DNA from: Fistulifera solaris | Lineage: Eukaryota > Bacillariophyta > Bacillariophyceae > Naviculales > Stauroneidaceae | Reading direction: 5' to 3' | Length of the DNA stretch: 64,000 nucleotides | NCBI GenBank assembly: GCA_030295235.1 | Contig: AP026126.1 | Coordinates: 1,240,001-1,304,000, forward strand | Shown: in pieces, positions 32,621 to 45,108 of the stretch | How the letters are laid out: each line of letters starts with the position of its first letter | Position numbering within the stretch: the first letter of the stretch is position 1 | The notes under the pieces: model-generated | Told to the model about the DNA's origin: nothing | Database searches by the model: none | The model's input: the letters and a program-made list of their open reading frames with translations, nothing else | Translations under genes and position numbers: made by a program

Positions 32621-34107
32621 ACAGACAGATGATTTTCTGGATCGATGATTCACCTACTTTGCCCCAATTATGATTTGCAACGGGCAGTATCAATGCGTCT
32701 ATTGTTATGCCGCAGGCTATTCAAAAAGCCGGCTCAGCAACCCTATATACCCTAAAAAATGTTTTCGATACAAAGCATGACTACTCAAACTTATCGCTCT
32801 TACGTATGCGTTAGACAGCAACTATGTCGTTTTGAAATCAAAGCTTTCTGAATCATTATCATCGCTAGCTGCATCGTCGTGATGTGTTTGCACGTCGGAT
32901 CGCGCTTCGCGACAGCGAGTTAAAGAAATGAGATCACAACGATCTGGTTGGCATCAAGAAGTGAGGTATAACAAACAAACACTGGTGGCAGTAATTTGTT
33001 CGTATTAAAGACACTTGTAACTTGTAGCTTACCAGGCTAGCAAAACAATAGCTGTGTACATCGTAGTCCGGCTTGTGAATGTGTTGATTCATGACTGAAA
33101 TGCAGTCGTGGTGCTAAACGAACGACGAACGACACCTTCGTTATACAATTACTTGTAATTCGCATGACAACGATCTGCACGAAAAGTCGGCATCAAGAAG
33201 CGACATATGCATAATAAGCATTGATGGCGTAGTAAAAGAATAGGTCTGTAAATCGTAGTTTGGATTTTTTTAAATTGGGGTTCAGCGCCGTCGCTGCGAA
33301 GTCTTAAGACGATCGGTTGTCCCCGGTTGTGTCTGAATCAGTCAGGAGCCCCTTTCGCCGTCACCAGTGACCTGGCAACAGTTTGGGTGTGTGTGACTAT
33401 GTAAGGATTACTGGTAATGGATAAAAAACGGGTCCTAAATGTGTTTGGTGGATTTCATCCGCAGTCACATCCACTTGGTCCGTTGTGTTTGTACCTGGTA
33501 TTAGGGACTCGGTTCTCTTGTAGGTTGTAGGGATAGTCTGCATTCTGCATAAGGTTACTTTGCAGTAAGCCATTTTTGTTTTAATTATTTCATTTTGGTT
33601 GCGGTTTGGTTTTCTGTACCGGATGACAATGACGGATGGCGGCTGGCGGTTTGGACGTTTGGACACTCATTTTTATTATACGAGTTGATCCGGCATTGAA
33701 GTTTCTGGGAGATGGTGTCATGAATCTGTTCCCATCTACCAGCTGTTGCCATCTGTTCACATTTTGTTCGCCGATTCAAATTTCTACCTGGTACAGACTT
33801 GCGCTACCGTGCGATATTTGCGCGCAAACTGCGTGCAAACGATGATTCGGTGAGGATGAGGAGGATGTTTTGATAAGCTCGTGGTAAGACTTGTCCGCTT
33901 TACCAACAACAATACACAATCAAGAGTCTATTGCATGATAATTACACAACAGCAATATTGGAGGTATCCAAAACAATTAGCAAGACAAAGAGTGGACTAG
34001 ATACTAGGTATTTCATCCTATTGACTCTTTTTATCGCATAAGTAACTGAGCCGAAGAATATTTGACATCGAGTTTTTGACCTGTTCACGTTGGCGGGAAA
34101 GTGAACG
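32621..34107. other. Long intergenic region with degenerate repeats
   Basis: About 1.5 kb without a supported gene. It has a degenerate direct repeat (GGCATCAAGAAG followed by similar sequence) at ~32938-32995 and ~33170-33232, and TACCTGGTA at 33492 and 33785. Likely promoter of the bZIP-PAS gene and old repeat remains. Confidence 0.45.
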
Positions 34108-36336
34108 ATGGACCATCATCAACTATCTGAGAAAGGTAAGGAAGGTTTATCATTTGTGTATAAGGAGCATCATCGAAACCTTCGTTTGAAACTCGATTAC
34201 TAATACCTGTCGCACAGGAGAGTCGTATAAAGGAAGTAGGCAAGGACTTGCATCTGCTCCAGTCTCCAGTCTACTACCCCCAATTCCAAGCAGTATACCA
34301 GCGCCTAGTTTACAGGCCCAGCTACTAGCTTTTGTTGCTAACAAAGTATATGCAGCACCCACTCCTCGGTCGTCTGCAGAAGAGGCTGTAGCTAACCTTC
34401 TTACTGCAGCAACAGCTGGAGGTCTAACCGGAGGTAGCCAACCATTCCATTCCCTCACGCAAGCGCAACCAACGACAATACGCGACTGGACAGTCGAAAA
34501 ACTTGGTAAGTGGTCACCAACGAAGTGAAAGGCTGTTGCCTTTATCAATGACGCTGATCCTGATTATCTTTGTTTCAGAGAAACATGTCAAGTTACTCAC
34601 GCAATTGCAACAGCCAGTGCCACCGAATATCTCGATCATGCTTTCGGAGATGAAGCGTCGAGAAGAGAAGAAGCACGCGAAACGATTGGCGAATAGAAAG
34701 TCGGCTAGTACTTCCAGAGCTAGGAAGAAGGCGCTTGTTCAAGAAATGACAGAGCTCAATACTCGGCTGAAACGCCAAGCGCTTATCCTCTCTCTCTTAC
34801 CAGATCTTGTGATCGTTGTAAATCTTGATGGAGTAGTTACTTTTTGCAATGAGCAAGTTGAACGAGTTCTCAGTCATAAAGGTGCTGATTTGGTTGGTAC
34901 GAAGCTCGTAAATATTCTTGTGCCTTCGTCGAGACGGAGATTGGAAAACCTGATGAAGACGTTGTCAAAATCTATTCACCGCGAAGCAATTTCGGAGACT
35001 GCTCTTAATGAACGCAATGAAAGCACTAGACCGGGCCCTAATCTGAACTGTGCTGAAGAGGCAGGTGCGTCGCAGGAAGTTGCCGAAATATCATCTAGTG
35101 ACGTAGCAGCTTGTGCTGCAGGGCAGTCCATATTCCCATTATCTGTAGTCCAAGTTGCTACTCATCCGCAGGAAGGATCTTCATCTTCTGGTGGTGGATT
35201 GGATGAAAATGAGAATTCTGACGAAAGCGGTGGTAATGCGGAGGGAAAAGACAGCAAACAGGCATCGTCGTTGACAAATAGCGGAACGATATCGGGATCG
35301 TCATCGCTGCGGCCTCAATTGTCATCTTGCCTAGATAATAATGGTTTCGATAGTGTGTCTATGATGAAAGATAAGCCAGCTAGTGACTCTGCCATTGGTG
35401 CGAAGGTTAAGTCTTCCAAAGACTCAGCGAGCTGTGACATCTCTAATACGAGCTCCTTGTCGACCTTAAAAAAGTTACGAAATGCAAATGACAACTTGAT
35501 CATAAACGTACGGTGGCATAATCGAAATATCAAGGACAACAAGAAGGCAGGGACATTTAAAGACGACGTCACAGGAGATGATGTGACAGCGAACAATGCC
35601 TCTGCGAGACTTTCTTCCTTGCGGCATCATAGGGAGTCTTCATCTGAAGAAGATTCCGGTTACAGAGAGTCTAACGAGTCTCGAGAGGAAACATCATCCT
35701 CTACCAGTGATCTTTCGGATTCAAACGGTAAGTAGTTATGAAGCCTCAATGTGTGCCATAGTGTTACCATAGCTCACATCATAACTTCTAGGTCGACGCA
35801 AGCCTGTTGCGCCAACCTGCAACTTATGTCTCATCAGGGCAGACATGTCGACAATTCGATGCGAAGTGACTTCGTCTATACAATCCCGTTACGTAGACGA
35901 CGATCTCGATGACGACATGAAGTCAAAAAAAGCCTTTTCTGGGAGTGACACAGATACCGCCCATGAAATAAAGAGCGAATCTTCAGCGTCGAAGGAACCG
36001 ATCGTAGAGATCCTGCTCTGCATCCGACCCATTCGTGACGGGACCGTCCGTGTCGGTAAAAAGCAGGGAATGAAGAAGGTTCGTCTAGACCGTGAAGGTA
36101 CGGCAAAAACGGTCTCCGATTCTAATATGGGGGAAGGAACTAGTCAAGATACTAGTAATAGCTCACAGGAATCGTCTAGAAAGCAGTCGCATTCCCAAAA
36201 GAAGCGATTACTTGAAGAAGTTTCAACTGAGTCTGATCAGTTGGGGAAGAAAGGCAAGCTTTCGAGTGAACCAGAAGCTCCCAACAACGACGCCGTAGAG
36301 TCCCTCATGTCGATGTCTTGCACGAAAACATTGTAG
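34108..36336 (+). CDS. bZIP-PAS transcription factor
   Basis: Nuclear regulator of the stramenopile bZIP-PAS class. Four exons joined by introns 34136-34217, 34506-34578 and 35728-35791, all GT-AG, giving an exact 669 aa. Order: a low-complexity N-terminus (~1-105), a basic region (KKHAKRLANRKSASTSRARK, ~130) and zipper, then a PAS domain (~165-235; LSLLPDLVIVVNLDGVVTFC, LVGTKLVNILVPSS). A long Ser/Asp-rich linker follows, then a second PAS-like part with a CNLCLI ... CEVTSSI cysteine block and IVEILLCIRPIRDG. The basic region has N-x7-R (NRKSASTSR). The ligand of the PAS domains is not known. The frame is intact. Confidence 0.9.
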
Positions 36337-36460
36337 GAGGTTTGTGCTGCTGATAATGTATAGTCTAGAGTTACTATCGATAAACACTCTAACATAGATG
36401 AGACTGAAGATGACAGTACTCTGCGCCAAGGATCTCCGGGAATGGTTCGCTTTGGTGGGT

Positions 36461-37987
36461 TCAACTAAAATCCCTGTTGGGGAATAGACGAGGGGCAATC
36501 AGCGTCCACACGTAAAGCGATAGAACGAGCCATTGCGAGGCAATTATCATCCACATGCTGATTCTCCCAGTCGAAGAGTCTACTATAGTTCCGTCGCCTG
36601 ATATTTCTCCCCAGCGTGTCAGGACCACACTTTTCCAGCATGTAACAGAAGCGAGCACAAAGTTTAGACGCCAAGAATTTGAGAATTTTCTTGGGTCTCC
36701 GTCGCCCTGTGTTGAGGTGCCTTCATCGTTGTTCTTCTCCGTCTCGTCGTCTCCCGTCACCACGCCCGTTACATTCCGTCGCTCTCCTTCTGATCCCGTG
36801 TTTCCAGTATTTTCGGGCAACTTATTCTTGTCGCCTCGACTAGTATTCCTATCAGGATTGAACTTATCTTCTGCCGTGTAAGACCATCCCGCCCAAGCTA
36901 AGCTGATGAAAGTGACAATCACACCAAGGAATATTGTCAATGTTTCGTCCTGTCCGAGATTGGGATTGCATGCTTCATTCGGGTTTCGTGCCACAGCACT
37001 GTAGCACAAAAAGCAAGACCATGCCATGAGGAGGCTGCTTGACAGTAAACTCCCTTCATCTCCCGACAACTGGGCGGCGTGGACCATGACCGATAGAATC
37101 AACGTCATCGCAATAAACGCGTTGTTGCTGGGACAGCCGGTAAATTCCATAAACATGTAAATCAACATCCCGAATGAAAACACATAATTGATGCCACACG
37201 CACAAAGAATAGCCCTTAGCCAATTTTTCCCAGTACCAGCTTGTTCGGCCTCCGCTTCGTTCGATTTGGTGACCCAACTGTCATTCCAATTGTACGCCAT
37301 ATCAAGAATGATAAGCTGTTGTGCAATGATGAAGATGACACCACCAACTGATTAAGTTGAGTTTATAACGTCAGATAAACTCGCAAGAACTTTGTGAGCA
37401 CCACACCATGCAACTTACTGCGTGCTACATTGAGAAAGATGGAAGCAAAGAGTGGTTCATTCGGAATGAAAGCGGAAATGAGAACCATGAATAGATAAAG
37501 AGTATATTTTGCAGGCCAAGCTTCTCGATTCGCGGTCGGCTTCAGAACTGCGGCAACACCAGCTAGGCAGAAGAATATGAAAGTAGCACATGATACTCGG
37601 AAATTCCCATTGTTGCCTACGCAAACTTTTTCAAGATCGGTGGATAGACCCTCACAACCGTCCAGCCAGGCATCGGTAAGCAGATTATTCGCGGTTGAAC
37701 TCACTATTTGGTCCGCTATACCATATTGGAAGGCTAATGACAAACCAATGGAAAGAATCAGTAGCGCTACCGATCGTTTGCGTCCTGAAGTTGCACTCGG
37801 AGGAACCGTGGATAGCTTATCATTTCCGCAGCAAGATGAAAACAGCGAAGAACAAGCTTGACAGAAGCACCACGAAACGGATGTGGTTAAACAAACAGCG
37901 ATAGTTGCCTAAGAAAAATAAAAATACATAAGGCTCGAATCCGTTGAATCAAGCAATGACGACAAGCAGAGCATTCGGTCTTACCAT
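36461..37987 (-). CDS. SERINC/TMS1 family membrane protein with a one-codon first exon
   Basis: Polytopic membrane protein of the serine incorporator family, linked in other eukaryotes to serine-containing lipids. Exons on the minus strand: 37987-37985 (ATG only), 37908-37419, 37347-36461; introns 37984-37909 and 37418-37348. This joins to exactly 459 aa. Family features: Cys-rich start (CQACSSLFSSCCG), IIAQQLIILDMAYNWNDSWV, a SYTAED segment, and the C-terminal signature VWTLIAPRLFPNRDFS. About ten hydrophobic helices are visible. An acidic/Asn-rich loop (~320-380) is longer than usual. The acceptor after the ATG exon (TTTTTCTTAG) and GTAAGA donor look normal. Confidence 0.88.
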
Positions 37988-39373
37988 CGCTACAATCTGT
38001 CGTCACGAAAGTGATGAATGCCAATTTAGTGTATTCGAACAAGAAGTAATCGAAAGAAGGATATTATCAACAGAATTGCGCGAAATTAAATCATTGATTC
38101 ACCTTCAATCATCAATCGCATCACTTTTCATCATTCGTTCAAAATTTGTCCATCATGCAGTCACGCGAAGAAGCACGAATAAAACGTCGTCTTGGGTCTC
38201 GGAGCTAGGAGATTGGTGATTGACAAATTGAAAGGGTTAAGGTTAGATTTAAGCTGAGGTGGTTGTCGGATCTAATCCGTCGCCCACTTTGCCCCAAGTT
38301 TATCCAAAGGAGTATATTTACTTTTTTGGTTTATCTAAAGATAGCTGGTGAACCGCTTCTATTCGACGAATAGATTGAAGGCCCCGGGTTTTAGAAGATC
38401 AAACCTCTCACGATAGTTTTGGCACAATTAAAATCTAGAAGCCAAATCCTTGGTTTTTATGCGTCACCGTCTTGTAAAGGTGGTTACTCCGAAATCGGAA
38501 TTTTCTCAGCGCAAAAAATGCGGAGAATTCTCAAATTCTCATGCATTCCCAACTCCCTTCAAATCCCTAAGAGGAAAGAATGTATCTTGACACCGTCACA
38601 TAAGACTGGTATATAGGTAAAACAGTGGATATCACCCGAAGCGAATGATACATGTTCTCTTCTAGCTTAGAGTTTGGGGCACGTGTGAATGGTGATGTCT
38701 GTCGCTGTGACACTGTGACACCGCCATCAAGGTCTGATTGCTCGACTGTTTTGTTTGCCGTTAGTGCAAGTATTTCCACACATAGATGGATAGTCCAATG
38801 AGATCGCTGACGGCATGCGGCTGGGTGAACCTATGGTAACCTTTTTACGTGGAGTTACTCGTGTCGATCCTACACATTCCCGCATAGAAAACCGTATTCA
38901 TTTGTCGTCTGGTAAAGGCGATCTGAGCAAGAACTGGGCATAAAACCGCAAAAGCGAGACTACCTGGTACTTAGTGTTTGTAGCTTGTACCAGGCATTTG
39001 CTCGAAACTCTCAAAAGAATTGCGGCTCACTGCTTGTCTGCAAATCGTTATCTTTTGTTCTTTGTTGTTTCTATTTGAACGAAGTGACTCTTTTGGATAT
39101 CGTTTTGCTTTGTCTGTGGTCAAGGGCGCCGTTGCCGCAGTCAAAGATCTTGAGCTCCTATTCCGAGAACAACGCCAAAAGATCGCCTTGTTCGATCCGT
39201 TAACCTGTCTATATCGTGGCATATCAACTAACTTCTGCGCGTGCTCTTCAAATATCACCCCGATCAGGGTGATACGTTTTACAACGAAGGCATAGCCGCT
39301 TCTAATTGATCAGAAGTCCCGATCGTGCGTCATACACGTTTCTAATCTTCCGGATACGATCACATCTGGCACG
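37988..39373. other. Long intergenic region, no convincing gene
   Basis: About 1.4 kb. A plus-strand open frame at 39020-39295 begins with a hydrophobic stretch but lacks family features. TACCTGGTA occurs at 38961 and an inverse form near 38987. Confidence 0.45.
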
Positions 39374-41640
39374 ATGGTGAGCATGGATCAACGCGAAGCT
39401 TCACAAAGAGGAACGGACATCAAAATTTACGTTCGCGATGTTCGTGACCCTGAACAGAAAAAACGAGCCCTGACTGTTCGCTCGTGGTCTACAATCAAGG
39501 ACGTAAAAGACGTTTTAAAAGATTTGATCCACGTCCCACCCAGTGCGCAACGTCTTTATTACGGGCCTTTGCTTACTTCGAAAGGAGAATTACCAAATCA
39601 TCGAAGTCTTAACGATGCTGGAATCTACCGATCAGGAGAGACTCTCTTGCTCGACATCAAACAGAGCCATTCAACTGCGACAACACATTATTCTTCGATC
39701 GTTTCATTGCATCAATCCAACGATATTTGTGTTTCTTCTTCGGTATTTGACATCACACCGAAACCTTTGCGGGCCTTAGTTCAGAAAGCCCGCCGTGCCT
39801 TCACAATCGGTTTGAAGCCAGAATTCATCATGGATGGTTCTGGTGGATCGTACTTTATTCACGATGCCCGCAAGAGTCGCCTTGCAGTTTTCAAGCCAGC
39901 TGACGAAGAGCCTTACGCGGAAAATAACCCCCGCAGGTACATTCAACAAGGCAATCAACAACTCTCGCTACGTGATGGGATTGTTCCTGGAGAGTCTTGC
40001 CTTCGCGAGGTCGCAGCTTATCTTCTGGATCACGATCATTTTAGTTCGGTTCCTATGACTACCCTGGTGGAAGCACGTCATCCTGCATTTAATACAAACG
40101 GGGCCAGATTAACAGTCGCCGAAGGAGGCGCTAGTGTTGGGAGACATTCTTTGAGTCCTAATGCAAGTGTCAGCTCACCAACGATGAAAAAAAGCTGGTT
40201 CATTTCAAGAGTTCGTTCGTTGCGAGTGCACAATGGATGATATCAGTCCAAGCATGATCTCTGTCGAAGAAGTTCACAAAATTGCGATTCTCGACATACG
40301 AATCATGAACGCGGATCGAAACGCAGCCAATCTTTTGATACGTCGACGAGTGGATAATTCCTTGGAGCTCGTTCCCATCGATCATGGATACTGCTTGCGG
40401 TCTGTTGGCGATGTGTCGTGGATGGACTGGTGCTGGCTGGACTGGCCTCAACTTAAGAAGGTAAGTCTCAATGTTGGCTGGAATCAATGTGGTACTACTA
40501 TCTTCGCTAACGTTTTTGTGTTGCAGCCTTTGAGTGATCGCCATAAAAAGTACATTGCCGCGTTGGACATTGAGAAGGACGCCGAAATGCTTCGTAGTAG
40601 ACTTGGTATTGGTCAAGAAGCAATCGATTACTTTCGCGCATCGACTGCCTTGCTCAAAGCAGGCGTAAATGCAGGTCTTAATCTGTATGAAATCGCGATC
40701 TTATGTTGCCGCAACGACAACCTTGCTGAGATACCATCCATGATGGAGAAATTATTCTCCATGGCTTCTGACTTGGCACACAAGGCAGTTGAGAATGAGC
40801 GATGGCACCATGCTGCTGCTTCGTTGGCTATTGAAGAAAAGTTGACTTTACGTCGTTCTACGATGGCGGCATCGCAGCTGCGTCTAGAATCTTCTGGCTA
40901 TAAGATTCGCAAGTCCGCATCTTCGCTCGGCTTCCATTCTCTTGAGTCGGCATCTGGTGGGTCTTTTTTACGAAAGCGACGGCCTCAATGGCCGTGATTC
41001 GCCAGGAATGGTTCAGTCATCGGCGTCGGACTCAAGCTCCGATGGGGATGTAGCTGAGCAAGAAGAATGTGAAGAGTGGGCTATGAATGCCATTGCAGAT
41101 GCTACAGCTGGGAACCTTGTGGAAACTTATCAGGGTCGCCCCGAGCGTTCGTGTTCGGTTGCTTCGGACGATTGTTCGAACGGTTCGCGGGAAGGCTTTT
41201 GGACTGTGGCGCCTGGAAGTGTCGTCGTTCCTACTGAACCATCCGATGACGGTTCGTTCACTTGGAGCCCACACCCCTCTCCGCGAACAGATAGTGTACA
41301 GGTTTTGTCACCCCCGTCAAGCCCGAAATCATTGAAAGTTAGCTTTACGACGAAACTTCCTTCCGGTCCGTTCATTCCTCCTTCGACTGTGGCGGTGTCT
41401 AAAGATTCTTTCGAACTTGATAATCCCTACTTACTTCGCTCCGAAAGTGGCATGACAAGAAGCAAGAGTTATTCGTCGATTCCTCGGGAGTCATCCTCCT
41501 ACAGTGGTGCTTCGCGTGATAGCCGTACGCTGAAGCCTTATTCGGAAGCTTACGAGAATTATCGCAAGTATTTTCACAAGTTCATTGACCTTGTCATTGT
41601 TCGTGAAACTACTACTGCAGCTTTACAATCCAAAAACTGA
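39374..41640 (+). CDS. Ubiquitin-like-domain phosphatidylinositol 4-kinase (type II gamma-like), two frame breaks
   Basis: Lipid-kinase-fold protein like plant PI4K-gamma. An N-terminal UBL (~15-95; IKIYVRDV..., [19 protein letters not shown]) precedes the kinase: [69 protein letters not shown] Ser-rich C-terminal tail ends with a FIDLVIVRE helix. One 66-bp intron, 40461-40526. Frame breaks at A7 40187-40193 and T6 40964-40969, each one base too long; corrected 732 aa. Plant relatives can act as protein kinases on UBL-bound partners, so lipid activity is not certain. Confidence 0.86.
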
Positions 41641-41773
41641 TCACTGCATTGAACATTTCATCATTATCTATTGTACAGGTGCCCCCGAGTGCCATTCCAT
41701 ACAATTCTACTTGCTTCATTAACACCCAATGAAAATAACATAAAAATGTATTTCTAATTTAATCATTATCCTT

Positions 41774-42583
41774 TTAGTCCAATAACTTCGACAAACGCAA
41801 AAGCGACATTGCGACTGTGGCTGTCCACTTGATTTCAAGAAACTTGCCTGCCAGGACAGCCGACTGAAGATCGTTAAGGCTAATAGTCGTCAGATCTTGG
41901 TATTCTGTATCAGGCGCGCCCACTTCATTTTCTTTTCCAGATCCTTCTTCGATGAATACTCCTGGCTTGCAGTCTAAGGCCAAGTAGGTAAACGTCCATC
42001 CAGCCCCACGGTTCACGTCGGCTCGAAATCGTCCGAGGAGATGGAAATTGTCGCAAATGACGTGCATTTCCTCACTTACTTCTCGTCGCGCCGCAGTTTC
42101 CGGGTTTTCGTTCGGCTCAACGATACCTCCCACGACGGCTAGTGATAAGCGATCTTCTAGGGCGTACTTTGTCTGCTCAAAAACATAAAAATGTGGTTCT
42201 GTCCATGATTCTTGGTGGGGGGCCTGAACGAGAACATTAATCTGGTCGTGATAGTCCATAAAGAGCCAATCGGGAATGATCGAACCTTCGATTTGCACAG
42301 CATGCTGTTGTATTTTCATAAACTTGCTTTCTATTAAGCACTTCGGTGTTCCTCTCGTAGAAGATGATCTGTATTCTATACCCCCATAATGTCCTAATGA
42401 AATGTCGCATTTAGTCAACGAGTCCCAAGAAGACGTTATATTCGAGTAAAGAGTCGACACGAAGATGCCGAGTACAAAGCAACCGACCATTGCTGCATGA
42501 TTCAACTTGTATTCTCTCCAAATCATTGCTTTGGACCCATCGTCGGAGCCCATGGTCGTTCCACAATTTGTTGCACCTTGCAA
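41774..42583 (-). CDS. Membrane-anchored Nudix hydrolase
   Basis: Nudix-fold protein of 269 aa. A membrane segment lies near the start (MVGCFVLGIFVSTLYS), then the domain from ~90. The Nudix box reads VEPNENPETAARREVSEEMH: the ExxxxxxxREVSEE core is kept, but the usual Gly after EEx is His. Downstream GRFRADVNRGAGWTFTYLAL and EYQDLTTISLNDL suggest an ADP-sugar pyrophosphatase type. The substrate is not known. Two in-frame Met near the start are possible. The frame is intact. Confidence 0.8.
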   Translation of the reverse strand: MQGATNCGTTMGSDDGSKAMIWREYKLNHAAMVGCFVLGIFVSTLYSNITSSWDSLTKCDISLGHYGGIEYRSSSTRGTPKCLIESKFMKIQQHAVQIEGSIIPDWLFMDYHDQINVLVQAPHQESWTEPHFYVFEQTKYALEDRLSLAVVGGIVEPNENPETAARREVSEEMHVICDNFHLLGRFRADVNRGAGWTFTYLALDCKPGVFIEEGSGKENEVGAPDTEYQDLTTISLNDLQSAVLAGKFLEIKWTATVAMSLLRLSKLLD

Positions 42584-42939
42584 AAGGGCGACGAGGAAAA
42601 AAATTCATCTGGTCATCGTCAAAATAAAATAGTAATTTTAAGTAAATAAATTTGCACAGGCCAAGCAGGAACGACCATACTACGATGACAGCACCGCTTC
42701 CCGTCTGCTCAGCGAAGTTAATCATCGTCAGGCCCGGTTAGTACTACGGTGGGGGACCACGTTGGAATCCCGGGTGTTGTTCTTTGATTTTCCAAATCAA
42801 GCGTCTGCACGTCGGCAATCATTTTTGCGTATGTCACGTCATTTGGAGGATGGCGGTTTCCAGTTCTAAGGTTTCCCATTTTGCACGAATTCATTCTAGA
42901 GAACTCACCCATATTCATATCCGAGCGTTATAACAAAGG
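42584..42939. promoter_or_regulatory. Divergent promoter region, Nudix / cpSRP54
   Basis: About 360 bp between divergent starts; no gene seen. Confidence 0.45.
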
Positions 42940-44740
42940 ATGCGGCTCACATTCTGCGTCTACGCCGCTTTGGCTTTATCGTCGGAAGCATGGATGAGTC
43001 CATCATCCTTGCGTCAGACTTCCTTCCTTCAGCCCATGACGCAATCAACCCGTCCCATCCCCACCAGCTCAACTTCGTTACACATGATGTTTGATCAGCT
43101 CTCGTCAGCCATTTCCGAGGTCGCGAAAATTTCGGCCCCAAACGGCGGATTTCGGAGAAGTCGATCCAATCGGCTCTACGACAAGTCAGAAGGGCTTTAC
43201 TTGATGCCGATGTGAACGTAGACGTGGCAGATACACTGGTAGAAGGTGTGCGGGCGAGAAGTTTGGGAAGTGAGATTTTGGACGGTGTCACTGCGGATCA
43301 ACAGTTCATCAAAGCTGTAAGTGGGTAGTACGGGTACCGGTACCTTTATTTGTTTGGTTGTGTTTGTTTGCTTGAAATTTTTGCTGATGATACACGTGCA
43401 GATGTACGACGAACTCTTGGATCTGATGGGAGGCGATTCCACTCTTTCTCCTCTAGCGTCCCAGCAAGCGAAATCGGTTCCCGCCGCGACGTTAGCTGTT
43501 GGTACGCCGGAAAATCCAGCTGTCATTCTGCTCGCCGGTTTGCAGGGTGCGGGAAAGACGACGGCTGGGGCGAAACTTGCTTTGTACTTGAAAGAAAGGG
43601 AAGTTAACTATGATATGGTGGATAAGGATCTCGATTCGGCAAAAATGCTAGCAAGTCGTCTCCCAACTCGAAATCGGAACGTTTTATTGGTGGCTGCGGA
43701 TGTCTATCGACCAGCTGCAATTCAGCAGCTTGAAATTCTCGGAAAAAGCATCGGAATCGAAGTATTTAGTAAGGGTACGGAAGCTGACCCTGTGGATATC
43801 GTCACTGAAGCTATTGCGAAGGCGAAAGCAGAGGGCTTTGATACTGTCATCGTTGATACTGCGGGTCGACAAGTAATTGATGTCGACCTTATGAATGAAC
43901 TCAAAAACATCAAAAAAGTGTCGAATCCCTCAGAAACTTTGCTGATCGTTGATGCGATGACGGGACAAGAAGCAGCTTCGCTCACAGCCGCTTTCAATGA
44001 TGCCGTCGGGCTTACGGGTGCCATTCTCACGAAAATGGACGGTGACTCGAGAGGTGGTGCAGCCGTGTCGGTGCGCGGCGTTAGTGGCAAACCCATCAAA
44101 TTTATTGGTATAGGAGAAAAGGTAGCAGATCTGGAACCGTTTTATCCCGACCGCATGGCGAGCAGGATTCTAGGTATGGGAGATGTGATCAGTCTAGTTG
44201 AAAAGGCAGCGGCACAGGTCTCGGATGAAGACGCACTCAAGATGCAAAAGAAAATGAGGGAAGCAACTTTTGATTTTGATGATTTTACGAAGCAGTCCGA
44301 GCTTGTCTCCAAAATGGGAAACTTGGCTGGCATTGCCAAGATGATGCCCGGTGTAGGAAACCAGCTCAACATGAACCAAATCCGCGATGTCGAAGCGCGT
44401 TTAAAGAAAAAACAAAGCCATGATCAATAGTATGACCAAGAAAGAACGAATGAGCCCGGAGTTGCTGATCACAGATAGTACTGCCCGGTCCCGATTGATG
44501 CGTATCACCAAAGGCTCGGGTTGTCGCTTTGAAGAAGGGCTTCAATTTATGAGCGAATTCCAGAAGATGCGAACGATGATGAGTCGCATGCAAAAATCGA
44601 TGGGATCAGCGATGGATCCGTCTCTTGCCGGAAGCGATGGCGAAATGATGCCCGCTATGGCTCAAGGCAATCGGGCAATGAGAAGGGCATCTAAGAAGAA
44701 GACTAACACGGGACGCGGAGGGGGGAGTGGTTTCGGATAA
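42940..44740 (+). CDS. cpSRP54: Plastid signal recognition particle GTPase cpSRP54, two frame breaks
   Basis: Targets proteins to the thylakoid translocase with cpFtsY and ALB3. Presequence: signal peptide to SSEAW, then a transit-type stretch (to ~50). The N domain (MFDQLSSAISEV..., LLDADVNVDVADTLV) precedes the G domain: LLAGLQGAGKTTAGAKLA (P-loop), DTAGRQ, TKMDGDSRGGAA. The M domain is Met-rich and ends in a basic tail RASKKKTNTGRGGG. One 85-bp intron, 43317-43401. Frame breaks: A4 43126-43129 (one short) and A6 44407-44412 (one too many); corrected 571 aa exactly. The lack of an obvious SRP RNA-binding loop fits the plastid type but was not checked in detail. Confidence 0.93.
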
Positions 44741-45108
44741 CGTATAGTTTTCTTGATAAAAAAATTATCCGTCCTTTGTGATCGATTTGTAAGCTACGCT
44801 CATGTATACTCCGGAGTATTGTTTATGTGGTTTGGTAAGTGTAGTTGAAGTAATGATCGACCCTAAATCAATGCTGGTGCGACATAATTTTCTCAGTCCG
44901 CCGCAGCACGACAATGAAGATCGACCTCTTCTAAGACCTAGAAGAAAAGCCGACCTTGTATTAGTTGCCTCGTTTTCATCAAGCATCTACACCTCGTAAT
45001 CGCCATACAATCACTAGGTGAGACTATAAGGTATTTGAATTGCCCCTCCAGGCGATCGATCGGTTCTATTTTGGTAAAGATCTCGCGTAAGAACGTATCG
45101 GCGTGACA
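44741..45108. other. Intergenic, no gene seen
   Basis: About 370 bp between cpSRP54 and ADA3-like genes on the same strand, probably promoter of the latter. Confidence 0.45.

Noticed and set aside
34150-34548. Minus-strand frame opposite bZIP-PAS exon 2
   Set aside because: Exon 2 joins exactly in phase on the plus strand through two good introns, so the antisense frame is a shadow.
36555-36881. Plus-strand frame inside SERINC
   Set aside because: Antisense to a conserved SERINC exon.
39020-39295. Small plus-strand frame with hydrophobic start
   Set aside because: Overlapped by a minus-strand frame of similar length; no family or targeting pattern beyond hydrophobicity.
15086-41640. Treating frame-broken SF3B1, RRN3, TANGO6 and PI4K genes as pseudogenes
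   Set aside because: Breaks are single-base and nearly all at homopolymers, while the protein sequence on both sides is conserved without other decay.
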